From Cyclobacteriaceae bacterium (GTDB lineage: Bacteria; Bacteroidota; Bacteroidia; Cytophagales; Cyclobacteriaceae), in contig JAUUZS010000009.1 in assembly GCA_030589835.1 (NCBI GenBank), positions 1-20,128 on the forward strand: a DNA stretch of 20,128 nt, written 5' to 3'. Under the pieces are notes generated by a model. That model saw nothing but the letters and a program-made list of their open reading frames with translations, was not told the origin of the DNA and ran no database searches. Made by a program: the position numbers and the translations under genes. Below, one piece after another: positions 6,961 through 14,429 of this stretch (within the stretch, counting starts at the first letter, position 1; every line of letters begins with the position of its first letter).

Positions 6961-6968
6961 TTATCAAG

Positions 6969-7043
6969 TGGGCCCTGCTGGATTCGAACCAGCGACCCCC
7001 TGCTTGTAAGGCAGGTGCTCTGAACCAACTGAGCTAAGAGCCC
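6969..7043 (-). tRNA. tRNA-Val (anticodon TAC)
   Basis: The minus strand folds into a full cloverleaf. The acceptor arms GGGCTCT and AGGGCCC pair with one G-U, the D arm is AGCTC...GAGC, the anticodon stem is CCTGC/GCAGG, and the T arm is GCTGG/CCAGC around TTCGAAT. The anticodon loop CTTACAA gives TAC, which reads GTA and probably other valine codons. The discriminator base is A. The next bases are CTT, so CCA is not encoded and must be added by the nucleotidyltransferase. It has its own promoter and terminator. Confidence 0.97.
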
Positions 7044-7087
7044 GATTCATAAAAGGATGGCGTTTCAACCCTTTTAAATTGGGAATG

Positions 7088-7118
7088 CAAAGGTAGAATA
7101 GATTTCGATTAGTGCAAA
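7088..7118 (-). promoter_or_regulatory. Promoter of tRNA-Val
   Basis: On the minus strand TTTG (7115-7118) is followed after 19 nt by TACCTTTG (7088-7095), an exact fit to the Bacteroidota housekeeping promoter TTG - N19 - TAnnTTTG. It lies 44 nt before the first base of the tRNA. The bases right after the -7 element, CATTCC, recur at the tRNA-Leu promoter. Confidence 0.85.
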
Positions 7119-7220
7119 TCCTATTCTTATAAAATCAATCATAAATCGTCATTTGGATCAATAATTGCTTTTATTTGTTTTTACTAAATGCGTTCCAATA
7201 TTTAAGTCTTTGGAAGTCAT

Positions 7221-9707
7221 ATGAAAATCAAAAAAATTATCAAAAAAATTATTGCAGGAATCCTTCTGGTTTTTTTCATGATGATCGGCGCAGGGTTGAT
7301 TTTTTCTATCCTGTACAAAGACGAATTAATTGGATATTTTCTGAAGGAAGCCAACAAGCATATCAATACGCCTATTGATGTTGGTAAAATAGATATTTCT
7401 GTTTTAAATCATTTCCCGAATATATCCATTGATCTGCAAAACGTAACGATTAAGGAAAGCAACAATGAGCAGAAAGGGATACTTGGGAAGGCAGAACAGA
7501 TTAGTATAACATTTAATGCCCTTGATGTTTTACAAAAGAATTATACCATAAATGGCTTTCACCTATCAGAGGTTGAATTGAATCTGAAAATTGATAAAAA
7601 TGGTGTCCCAAATTATCTTTTCTATAAAAAGGATACCGCATCAGAAGGAGGGATGTTTGCTTTAAAGAACCTTACAGGGGAAAAACTGAAGATAGATTAC
7701 CTGGATCAGAAATCCGGATATCATGTCGCCGTTTATGTGAAAAATGCTAAATCCAGATTAACACGTCTGAACCATCTGCTTAAAATATCAGCACGAGGAG
7801 GTCTTGTCTCTGATGAGATTAAGGTTAATAATAGAATATTTTTAGATAATAAGGTAATCGATTTTGACACAAACTTTGAATTAGATCTTAATAAAAGGAT
7901 GTATAATTTTAAATTAGGCAAGCTGAAGGTAGATCAGGGTGAATTTGAGGTAAATGGAAAAATTGACCTTGCACAAAAACACCTTGATTTGAAAATCGAT
8001 GGCGTTAACACCTCCTTTCGAACGATAAATTCTCTCCTGTCCAATGACCTATCGAAGTATTTTAAGGATTATAACAGTAGGGGGAGCGTGTATTTTTCTG
8101 GCCAGGTAAATGGAAATTACAGCCATTATTCAACTCTTCAGACGACAGTGAAATTTGGGGCTGATCAGGCTTCGTTTTTCCACCCCGAGTACAAAAAGCA
8201 GGTAAACAATGTGAGCCTGAAAGGGAATTTTACTACCGGAAAAACCAATAAACCGAGCAATTATATACTTGATATTAAAGACTTTTCCTGTGAACTGGAG
8301 GAGAAAATATTAGAGGGCAGTATGACTTTACACGACTTTGAGGATTATCGGATTGACATATCGTTGATTGGAGAAGCCGATGTCAATACCCTTTTGCTTT
8401 TATTGCCTAAAAAACACATCAAAACAGCCTTTGGGAATCTAAAAATGGATTTTCGAATGAAAGGGAAATTGAAAAACCCAAAATTAACACACAATCTGAC
8501 CGCAGAAGGGGAGGTTGAATTGAGAAATGTCAGTTTTGTCCTAACCGGAGAGAAACTGCCATTCAACAAAATCAACGGATCTTTGATGCTAAGCAAAAAT
8601 GATCTGGCCATTAGTGATCTCTCGGGATATGTAGGCAAAAGCAATTTCTTGATCAATGGTTTTATCAATGATATATCAAAGGCTGTCATGGCCAGGAATC
8701 TGGAGTATCAAATGCAGGCAGACCTACAATCCAGTTATCTGGATTTTGATGAATTGCTCAAAAGTAATTTTGCCTCTCGCGATACCAGTAAAAATGCTAC
8801 TTACGAATTCAGGATTTCCCCAAAAATATCGCTCGATTTCAATTGTAAAATTGATCACCTTAAATTCAAGAGGTTTCATGGAAGGGATATGAAGGGACAA
8901 ATAAAAATAAACAGACAAATCGCAGTGCTGGAAAATGTACATTTTTCGTCGATGGGTGGCCGGGTCAATGTCAGTGGATCGGTCAACAGTAAAAAGGACG
9001 ACCTGGTAGAAACTATATCGGAAGTCAATCTGAATAGCATTGATGTCGATAGTATATTTTATGTGTTTAAGAATTTCAATCAGGATTGGCTGGTGGATAA
9101 AAACCTTAAAGGGCAGCTGGATACTGATATTTATGTATATATGAATTTTGATGATGGCCTAAACTTAAACAGTGAATCGCTGGTAGCGGATATTCAAACT
9201 TCTATCGCAAACGGAGAATTAAATGATTTTGAGCCCATGATGAAGCTTACTAAATTTGTCGAAGAAGAGAGCCTTTCACGCCTGAGGTTTTCACGAATGA
9301 CCAATGAAATTAGAATTGAAAACCGTACGATTTATCTGCCAGAAATGGAAATCAGATCCAATATATCAAATATTTTGGTTCAAGGCACCCATACTTTTGA
9401 CAGGAATATTGATTACCATTTGAAGGTGCCCTTAAAAAACTTTATTCGGATCAAAAAGATGCGTGATTACAATCAAAATGCCAGGAAGGGGATGAGTCTG
9501 ATGTTGAAAATCACAGGCAATACTTCAGAATATAAAATATCATTTGATACAAAAGCATATAGAAATAGCTTTAAAAAGAACATTTTAGATGAGGGTGAAG
9601 AATGGAAAGACCTCAAAAAGAAAGATGATTTAAGTATTGAAGAGACCCCGGGTTTGGAAGATGAATATTTTGAATTTGATGAATCGGAAAATGACTCAAC
9701 AAATTAA
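7221..9707 (+). CDS. Large AsmA-like membrane-anchored envelope protein
   Basis: The 828-residue protein has a lysine-rich N-terminus and a single membrane helix at about residues 10-32, then a long periplasmic region. The opening resembles AsmA-family proteins: a helix, then DVGKIDISVLNHFPNISIDL and LGKAEQISITFNALDVL, where short beta strands carry nested ligand-type patterns. Repeated GNLKMDFRMKGKLKNP, VNGKIDLAQKHLDLKIDGV and ILVQGTHTFDRNIDYHLKVPL blocks fit the elongated beta-groove of the AsmA/TamB group, which in other bacteria moves phospholipid between membranes or affects outer-membrane assembly. The tail is strongly acidic (about residues 808-828). The ATG at 7221 is supported by the membrane anchor. 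It stands alone and converges on hldD, 12 nt away. AsmA-like is well supported; a specific role is not. Confidence 0.8.
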   Translation: MKIKKIIKKIIAGILLVFFMMIGAGLIFSILYKDELIGYFLKEANKHINTPIDVGKIDISVLNHFPNISIDLQNVTIKESNNEQKGILGKAEQISITFNALDVLQKNYTINGFHLSEVELNLKIDKNGVPNYLFYKKDTASEGGMFALKNLTGEKLKIDYLDQKSGYHVAVYVKNAKSRLTRLNHLLKISARGGLVSDEIKVNNRIFLDNKVIDFDTNFELDLNKRMYNFKLGKLKVDQGEFEVNGKIDLAQKHLDLKIDGVNTSFRTINSLLSNDLSKYFKDYNSRGSVYFSGQVNGNYSHYSTLQTTVKFGADQASFFHPEYKKQVNNVSLKGNFTTGKTNKPSNYILDIKDFSCELEEKILEGSMTLHDFEDYRIDISLIGEADVNTLLLLLPKKHIKTAFGNLKMDFRMKGKLKNPKLTHNLTAEGEVELRNVSFVLTGEKLPFNKINGSLMLSKNDLAISDLSGYVGKSNFLINGFINDISKAVMARNLEYQMQADLQSSYLDFDELLKSNFASRDTSKNATYEFRISPKISLDFNCKIDHLKFKRFHGRDMKGQIKINRQIAVLENVHFSSMGGRVNVSGSVNSKKDDLVETISEVNLNSIDVDSIFYVFKNFNQDWLVDKNLKGQLDTDIYVYMNFDDGLNLNSESLVADIQTSIANGELNDFEPMMKLTKFVEEESLSRLRFSRMTNEIRIENRTIYLPEMEIRSNISNILVQGTHTFDRNIDYHLKVPLKNFIRIKKMRDYNQNARKGMSLMLKITGNTSEYKISFDTKAYRNSFKKNILDEGEEWKDLKKKDDLSIEETPGLEDEYFEFDESENDSTN

Positions 9708-9719
9708 GGATATTCCGTA

Positions 9720-10685
9720 TCAATAATACTCACCTTGCTCAAGGTAGTTTTTTACATAATCTTCCACCGCTTCTTCAAGGGAATGAAATTTATGGTCGAA
9801 TCCTATTGATCTAAGTTTGCTCATATTAGCTTCAGTAAAATACTGGTACTTATCCCGAATATCTTCAGGCGTGTCAATAAAAGAAATTTCTTCAGGGATA
9901 TTCATTGCGTTAAAAACAGCTTTGGCAAGATCGATAAAGGATCTGGCTTTCCCGGAACCAAGATTGTAGATGCCTGAATTTTTTCGGTGATGCATTAAAA
10001 ATACACACGCTTCAAGCAAATCTTTTACATATATAAAGTCTCGCATTTGCTCACCATCTTTAAAGTCGGGATTATGAGATCTGAAAAGCTTCATTTGTTG
10101 AGTTTCCTGAATTTGGTTGAACGCATGCATCACAACCGAAGCCATTCTATTCTTGTGATATTCATTTGGGCCGAAGACATTAAAAAATTTTAAACCCGCC
10201 CAATACAGGGGTTGTTTTTTCTGGCTTACTGCCCATTTATCAAATGCATTTTTCGATTCTCCGTACGGATTTAGTGGTTGCAGATCAGCAACGAGTTTTT
10301 CCTGATCCTCGTAACCCAGCTCACCCAGGCCATATGTCGCGGCCGAGGAAGCATACACCAACGGCACTTGGTAAGCGGCACATTTTCTCCATATTCTTTT
10401 TGTATAATCTGTGTTGTATTTCGCCAGCAATTCCCGATCAAATTCCGCAGTGTCGGTAATGGCGCCGATATGAAAAACAAATTCTACTTCTTCAAAATTG
10501 TGATCAAACCAAGAGATAAAATTTTCCAGCGCAACTTTTTTCAATATCTTTTTCCCTTCCAGGTTTTTATTTTTTTCAAGGGCGTCAATTTTATCAACAG
10601 CTACAATTGCATTGAAATTTTCTTTATTTAATCTGCCGATAAGACAACTTCCTATAAACCCTGCGGCACCCGTTACAATAATCAT
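9720..10685 (-). CDS. hldD: ADP-L-glycero-D-manno-heptose 6-epimerase HldD
   Basis: The enzyme inverts carbon 6 of ADP-D-glycero-D-manno-heptose to give the L,D-heptose donor for the lipopolysaccharide core. It is an extended short-chain dehydrogenase: GAAGFIG at residues 6-12 binds NADP(H), YASSAATYG sits at 111-119, and the catalytic YGESK gives Y141 and K145. FNVFGPNEYHKNRMASVV is characteristic of HldD rather than GalE-type epimerases. I chose the ATG at 10683-10685 (321 residues) because the family begins MIIVTG. The frame extends upstream to a TTG at 10710-10712, which would add nine residues (MIKLQKKQS) before the Rossmann strand. It converges on the AsmA-like gene and diverges from queD-lpxB; with lpxB it forms an LPS-related cluster. 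Confidence 0.93.
   Translation of the reverse strand: MIIVTGAAGFIGSCLIGRLNKENFNAIVAVDKIDALEKNKNLEGKKILKKVALENFISWFDHNFEEVEFVFHIGAITDTAEFDRELLAKYNTDYTKRIWRKCAAYQVPLVYASSAATYGLGELGYEDQEKLVADLQPLNPYGESKNAFDKWAVSQKKQPLYWAGLKFFNVFGPNEYHKNRMASVVMHAFNQIQETQQMKLFRSHNPDFKDGEQMRDFIYVKDLLEACVFLMHHRKNSGIYNLGSGKARSFIDLAKAVFNAMNIPEEISFIDTPEDIRDKYQYFTEANMSKLRSIGFDHKFHSLEEAVEDYVKNYLEQGEYY
9728..9753 (+). terminator. Candidate terminator of the AsmA-like gene, inside hldD
   Basis: ACCTT (9732-9736) and AAGGT (9741-9745) enclose a 4-nt loop. With ACT/AGT outside a one-base bulge the stem reaches 8 bp, and six T follow at 9748-9753. It faces rightward transcripts from the AsmA-like gene and lies within the last codons of convergent hldD, since only 12 nt separate the genes. 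Confidence 0.5.
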
Positions 10686-10791
10686 ACTTTGTTTTTTTTG
10701 CAATTTAATCAAATCAACTTAGGATCGCATTATAGATACATGGCTAAATGAGGTTTCAAACTTTATCACGAGAAGAGAAGGAAAATCTTAT

Positions 10792-10799
10792 TATTTTTG
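10792..10799 (+). promoter_or_regulatory. Candidate -7 element for queD-lpxB
   Basis: TATTTTTG matches TAnnTTTG and lies 23 nt before the preferred queD ATG at 10823. No TTG is found at normal -33 spacing. If real, it would exclude the longer queD start at 10748, because that start would lie upstream of transcription. Confidence 0.35.
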
Positions 10800-10822
10800 T
10801 GGCAGTATATAAAGGAATAGTG

Positions 10823-11242
10823 ATGATCTATATAAGTAGGGATGCTCATTTTTGTGCTGCGCATAAATTATATAATGAAAAATGGAGCAAGGAAAAAAAT
10901 GAAGAAATATATGGTGCTTGTGCTAACGAAAATTGGCATGGGCATAATTTTGATATGACGGTGACAGTGAAGGGCTTGATTGATCCGGAAACGGGGTTTG
11001 TGATGAATTTCAAGGATTTGAATAAAATTATTAAAGTTGAGATACTCAAAAAAGTTGATCATAAAAACCTCAACTTAGATGTAGATTTCATGAAAGGTAT
11101 TTTGCCTAGTTGTGAAAACATGATTGTTGAATTCTGGAATATTCTTGAACCAAAAATTAAAGAGATGACCAACAATAAATGCACCTTACATTGTATTAAA
11201 CTCAAGGAGACAAAAAATAACTATGCAGAGTATTATGGATGA
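10823..11242 (+). CDS. queD: 6-carboxytetrahydropterin synthase family protein (QueD/PTPS)
   Basis: The family converts dihydroneopterin triphosphate to 6-carboxytetrahydropterin for queuosine, or to 6-pyruvoyltetrahydropterin. Counting from ATG 10823 (139 residues), the zinc ligands are H14 in DAHFCAAHKL and H39 and H41 in ENWHGHNF. C33 is the likely catalytic cysteine, DHKNLN (79-84) holds the D-H pair, and SCENM gives E98. The frame is open back to an ATG at 10748, but those extra 25 residues do not resemble the family. AGGAA 8 nt before 10823 and a -7 element at 10792 favour the shorter form. The C-x5-H spacing is of the PTPS type rather than the C-x3-H of E. coli QueD. It is followed after 30 nt by lpxB, probably co-transcribed. 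Confidence 0.88.
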   Translation: MIYISRDAHFCAAHKLYNEKWSKEKNEEIYGACANENWHGHNFDMTVTVKGLIDPETGFVMNFKDLNKIIKVEILKKVDHKNLNLDVDFMKGILPSCENMIVEFWNILEPKIKEMTNNKCTLHCIKLKETKNNYAEYYG

Positions 11243-11272
11243 TAATTAAGTATTAATCCAAACCCAACTCAA

Positions 11273-12385
11273 ATGAAATACTACCTTATTTCCGGTGAAC
11301 GATCAGGAGATCTTCATGGATCCAATTTGATAAAGGCTTTACGAAAGGAGGATCCAGATGCTTCATTCAGAGGATTTGGAGGAGATTATATGAAAGACGC
11401 AGGCGCCGAAATTATAGTTCACTATAAGGAAATGGCAGTCATGGGTTTGGTGGAGGTAATGAAAAGTATATTTAAAATCAAAAAATATATGTCTCTTTGC
11501 ATCAATGACATAAAGCAGCACAAACCTGACGCGGTAATATTCATTGATTTTGCAGGTTTCAATCTTCGTGTCGCAAAAAAAATTCATAATTTCCCCGGTA
11601 AAAAGTTTTATTATATATCCCCTAAAATTTGGGCGTGGAATCAAAAAAGAGCGCATAAAGTCAGGGAGACCATTGATAAAATATTTGTGATTTTACCTTT
11701 TGAAAAACAGTTCTATGCAAAATTTAACGTAAACGCCCAGTATGTTGGCAATCCTGTTATGGATGCTGTCAATACATTTGAACTGGCGACTAATTTTTTT
11801 TCGAAACATAAAATCAATGATAGCAAGGGTATTATTGCATTGTTGCCGGGAAGCAGAAAACAAGAGCTTATACAACTTCTGCCGGAGATGATTGAAGTTG
11901 CCCGCACGTTTCCAGAAAAGACATTTGGTTTGTCTATGATCAGAAATTTGCCCCATGATTTGTATGAAGATGCTTTGAATGAGCCAAATGTAATTCCCGT
12001 GATTGAAGATAATTATAATTTGCTTTATAACTCACAGGCAGCTGTAGTCACTTCAGGAACAGCTACACTAGAAACTGCTTTGTTTGATGTTCCTCAAGTT
12101 GTGATTTACCGGACAAGCAAGCTAAATTATTTTATCGGGAAGCGGCTAGTAAAGGTAGATTATATATCGCTGGTAAATTTGATTGTTGATCGTGAAATTG
12201 TAAAGGAACTTTTGCAGGAAGATGTCAATTCCAGGGCCATTTCAGATGAACTAAGGAGAATTGTGGAGGAAGAATCCCGCAGAATTGATATTAGCAAGGG
12301 ATATAAAAAATTACGGAACACCCTAAGTGGGGATAATGCTTCAAAAAATACCGCCAAAGAAATTTATGAGATAATTTCTGTATAA
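11273..12385 (+). CDS. lpxB: Lipid-A-disaccharide synthase LpxB
   Basis: The peripheral membrane glycosyltransferase joins UDP-2,3-diacylglucosamine and lipid X into the lipid A disaccharide. Family motifs occur in order: SGERSGDLHG at residues 7-16, GFGGDYMKDAGAE near 34-46, ISPKIWAWNQKRAHKVR near 116-132, LPGSRKQEL near 191-199, and TSGTATLETALFDVPQVVIYR near 260-280. At 370 residues it is normal length. The presence of LpxB implies a lipid-A-bearing outer membrane. The last codons and the TAA form the left arm of a 16-bp perfect inverted repeat shared with the convergent clpX side. Confidence 0.96.
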   Translation: MKYYLISGERSGDLHGSNLIKALRKEDPDASFRGFGGDYMKDAGAEIIVHYKEMAVMGLVEVMKSIFKIKKYMSLCINDIKQHKPDAVIFIDFAGFNLRVAKKIHNFPGKKFYYISPKIWAWNQKRAHKVRETIDKIFVILPFEKQFYAKFNVNAQYVGNPVMDAVNTFELATNFFSKHKINDSKGIIALLPGSRKQELIQLLPEMIEVARTFPEKTFGLSMIRNLPHDLYEDALNEPNVIPVIEDNYNLLYNSQAAVVTSGTATLETALFDVPQVVIYRTSKLNYFIGKRLVKVDYISLVNLIVDREIVKELLQEDVNSRAISDELRRIVEEESRRIDISKGYKKLRNTLSGDNASKNTAKEIYEIISV

Positions 12386-12404
12386 CGAACAGAAATTATC
12401 TCAT
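12366..12404. terminator. 16-bp perfect inverted repeat between lpxB and clpX
   Basis: ATGAGATAATTTCTGT (12366-12381) is exactly complementary to ACAGAAATTATCTCAT (12389-12404), with a 7-nt loop that contains most of the lpxB stop codon. It sits between the converging lpxB and clpX genes and is symmetric for both. Neither side has a real T-run, so it is not a textbook terminator, but a bidirectional end or mRNA 3' stabiliser is the likeliest role. Confidence 0.65.
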
Positions 12405-12413
12405 CGCCCCAAA

Positions 12414-13649
12414 TCAGGCAACCTTCAATTTTCTTACTCTCGATTTCTCAAACTTCTCAATGGCGTAGGCTCTTGTAATCACCAGCTCTTTCACTTCTTT
12501 ACTAGATGGTAATTCAAACATGGCATCGTTGACAATGGCCTCACAAATTGATCGGAGACCACGTGCACCAAGTTTGTATTCAATTGCCTTATCGACAATA
12601 TATTCCAAAGCTGATTTTTTAAATTCAATCTTGATATCTTCCATTCCAAAGAGCTTAGTATACTGCTTAATTAAGGCGTTCTTTGGTTCGGTCAATATTA
12701 GCTTAAGTGTTTCTTTGTCAAGCGGATCCAAATAAGTAAGTACTGGTAGCCGGCCTATTAATTCAGGGATCAATCCATAACTTTTGAGGTCCCGGGCATT
12801 AATATAACTCAGCATGTTCTCATCTTCTATATGATGTCTGTCATCACTTTCGGTATTTAAGGTAAATCCAAGAGGCTTAGTATTCAGCCTTGATTCAATA
12901 ATTCTTTTTATTCCGTCAAAAGCTCCACCACAGATAAAAAGTATATTCTTGGTATCAAGCGCTATCATTTTCTGATCTGGGTGCTTTCGTCCTCCCTGAG
13001 GTGGTACGTTTACGGAAGTGCCTTCGAGCAATTTTAGCATTGCTTGCTGCACGCCCTCCCCGCTCACATCTCGTGTAATGGAGGGATTATCAGATTTCCG
13101 TGATATTTTATCTAATTCATCAATATAAACAATTCCTCTTTCGGCGTTTTCTACTTCGTAGTTGGCGGCCTGTAACAGTCGCGTCAGGATACTTTCTACA
13201 TCTTCACCGACATAGCCTGCTTCGGTAAGTACCGTGGCATCAGCAATGCAAAATGGCACTTCGAGCATTGCTGCCAGGGTTCTGGCCAAATAAGTTTTTC
13301 CTGTGCCGGTTTCCCCTACCATGATGATATTTGATTTTTCAATTATTATATCGTCATCTGGGTCGGTTTTTTGCATCAACCTTTTATAATGATTGTAAAC
13401 CGCTACGGCAATTACCTTTTTCGCCTCATCCTGGCCAACCACATATTGATCAAGGTATTCCTTCATCTCTTTTGGCTTTGCCAGATTAAAACTTGGCTTG
13501 TCGCCAACTTCTTTGGTCTTTTTTTCTTCCTGAAGTATCTGGAAAGCCTGATCGATACAATAATTGCAGATATGGGCGTGGATTCCCGAAACCATCAAAT
13601 CGACATCTTTCTTTTTTCGTCCGCAAAAAGAACACGTAACTTGTGTCAT
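12414..13649 (-). CDS. clpX: ATP-dependent Clp protease ATP-binding subunit ClpX
   Basis: ClpX is a hexameric AAA+ unfoldase that feeds substrates to ClpP. The N-terminal zinc domain has C6, C9, C28 and C31. The AAA+ core follows: Walker A GETGTGKT at 112-119, pore loop GYVG at 145-148, Walker B VYIDELD at 174-180, [10 protein letters not shown] at 193-202, and LGF at 260-262, in the position of the ClpP-docking tripeptide (usually IGF). The C-terminal small domain contains YKLGARGLR, the sensor-2 arginine region. At 411 residues it is normal length. The ATG lies 9 nt after the clpP stop, giving the common order clpP-clpX. Confidence 0.98.
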   Translation of the reverse strand: MTQVTCSFCGRKKKDVDLMVSGIHAHICNYCIDQAFQILQEEKKTKEVGDKPSFNLAKPKEMKEYLDQYVVGQDEAKKVIAVAVYNHYKRLMQKTDPDDDIIIEKSNIIMVGETGTGKTYLARTLAAMLEVPFCIADATVLTEAGYVGEDVESILTRLLQAANYEVENAERGIVYIDELDKISRKSDNPSITRDVSGEGVQQAMLKLLEGTSVNVPPQGGRKHPDQKMIALDTKNILFICGGAFDGIKRIIESRLNTKPLGFTLNTESDDRHHIEDENMLSYINARDLKSYGLIPELIGRLPVLTYLDPLDKETLKLILTEPKNALIKQYTKLFGMEDIKIEFKKSALEYIVDKAIEYKLGARGLRSICEAIVNDAMFELPSSKEVKELVITRAYAIEKFEKSRVRKLKVA

Positions 13650-13658
13650 AATTGTTGT

Positions 13659-14336
13659 TTATTTGGTTTCCAATACCTCGTCTATCAGCCCATATTTTTT
13701 AGCTTCAGCTGCTTTCATCCAAAAATCGCGGTCTGAATCCTTTTCTATTTGATCGTATTTCTGTCCGGAATGCTTGGCGATAATATCATACAAGTCTTTC
13801 TTTACAGAGAGTGTTTGTTTTAATGAAATTTCCATATCAGAGGCTTGTCCTTGCATGCCACTCATGGGTTGATGGATCATAATCCTGGCGTGTGGCAAAG
13901 CTGATCTTTTTCCGCTTTCGCCACCCGAAAGCAATACTGCAGACATAGAAGCAGCCAGGCCTGTACAGATTGTCGCGATGTCAGGAGTTACATATTGCAT
14001 GGTATCATAAATCCCTAATCCTGCATACACAGAACCGCCAGGACTATTTACGTATAGCTGGATATCTTTTTTTGCATCAGTTGACTGAAGAAATAACAAT
14101 TGTGCTGTAATGATATTCGAGATATTATCATCTACAGGAAGACCAAGAAATATGATCCTATCCATTATCAGTCTCGAAAAAACATCTATCTCAGCAAACC
14201 TGGTGGGTCTTTCTTCGATCACCGACCTGGTCATATTTTCTACACTGTGGATGTAGCTATCTACAGTGTTTCCATTGAGCCCTTGTCCTTTTACGGCAAA
14301 CTTTCTAAATTCTTCTTGATTTAAGTTCTTGTCCAT
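13659..14336 (-). CDS. clpP: ATP-dependent Clp protease proteolytic subunit ClpP
   Basis: This is the serine peptidase that forms the double-ring chamber of ClpXP. Catalytic S130 lies in TGLAASMSAVLL, H155 in ARIMIHQPMSG, and the likely aspartate is D200 in EKDSDRDFW. The oxyanion-loop pattern NSPGGSVYAGLGIYDTM is at 97-113. At 225 residues it is slightly longer than the roughly 195-207 of many homologues, because of an N-terminal extension of about 25 residues that may be a propeptide or simply a longer start region; M35 is a later in-frame ATG. The gene follows the tig terminator, so it may have its own promoter, although a TATTTTTG at 14368-14375 is the only element I see and it overlaps that terminator. 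Confidence 0.97.
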   Translation of the reverse strand: MDKNLNQEEFRKFAVKGQGLNGNTVDSYIHSVENMTRSVIEERPTRFAEIDVFSRLIMDRIIFLGLPVDDNISNIITAQLLFLQSTDAKKDIQLYVNSPGGSVYAGLGIYDTMQYVTPDIATICTGLAASMSAVLLSGGESGKRSALPHARIMIHQPMSGMQGQASDMEISLKQTLSVKKDLYDIIAKHSGQKYDQIEKDSDRDFWMKAAEAKKYGLIDEVLETK

Positions 14337-14370
14337 CGTCAGTTTGGTATTATTAATTGTAAAATTACAA

Positions 14371-14405
14371 AAATAAAAAAAAAGCCCTTTGCAGAAAGGA
14401 CTTTT
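14371..14405 (-). terminator. Terminator downstream of tig
   Basis: On the minus strand AAAGTCCTTT pairs with AAAGGGCTTT (10 bp with one G-U, 4-nt loop; 14381-14404) and runs into a stretch of nine T. It lies about 25 nt after the tig stop. In the opposite direction the stem has a C-A mismatch, so it works best for the minus strand. Confidence 0.85.
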
Positions 14406-14429
14406 CTTTATATAGCCTTATGTAAATAA

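Noticed and set aside
10686..10712. Upstream TTG start of HldD adding nine residues
   Set aside because: The family starts at the Rossmann strand MIIVTG; the ATG at 10683-10685 provides this, and the extension is low-complexity.
10748..10822. 25-residue N-terminal extension of the QueD-like protein from an ATG at 10748
   Set aside because: It does not resemble the family N-terminus. The ATG at 10823 has AGGAA 8 nt upstream and gives a normal 139-residue protein, and a candidate -7 element lies inside the extension.
14368..14375. TATTTTTG as a clpP promoter -7 element
   Set aside because: It is made from the T-run of the tig terminator and has no TTG at -33, so it cannot be separated from the terminator signal.
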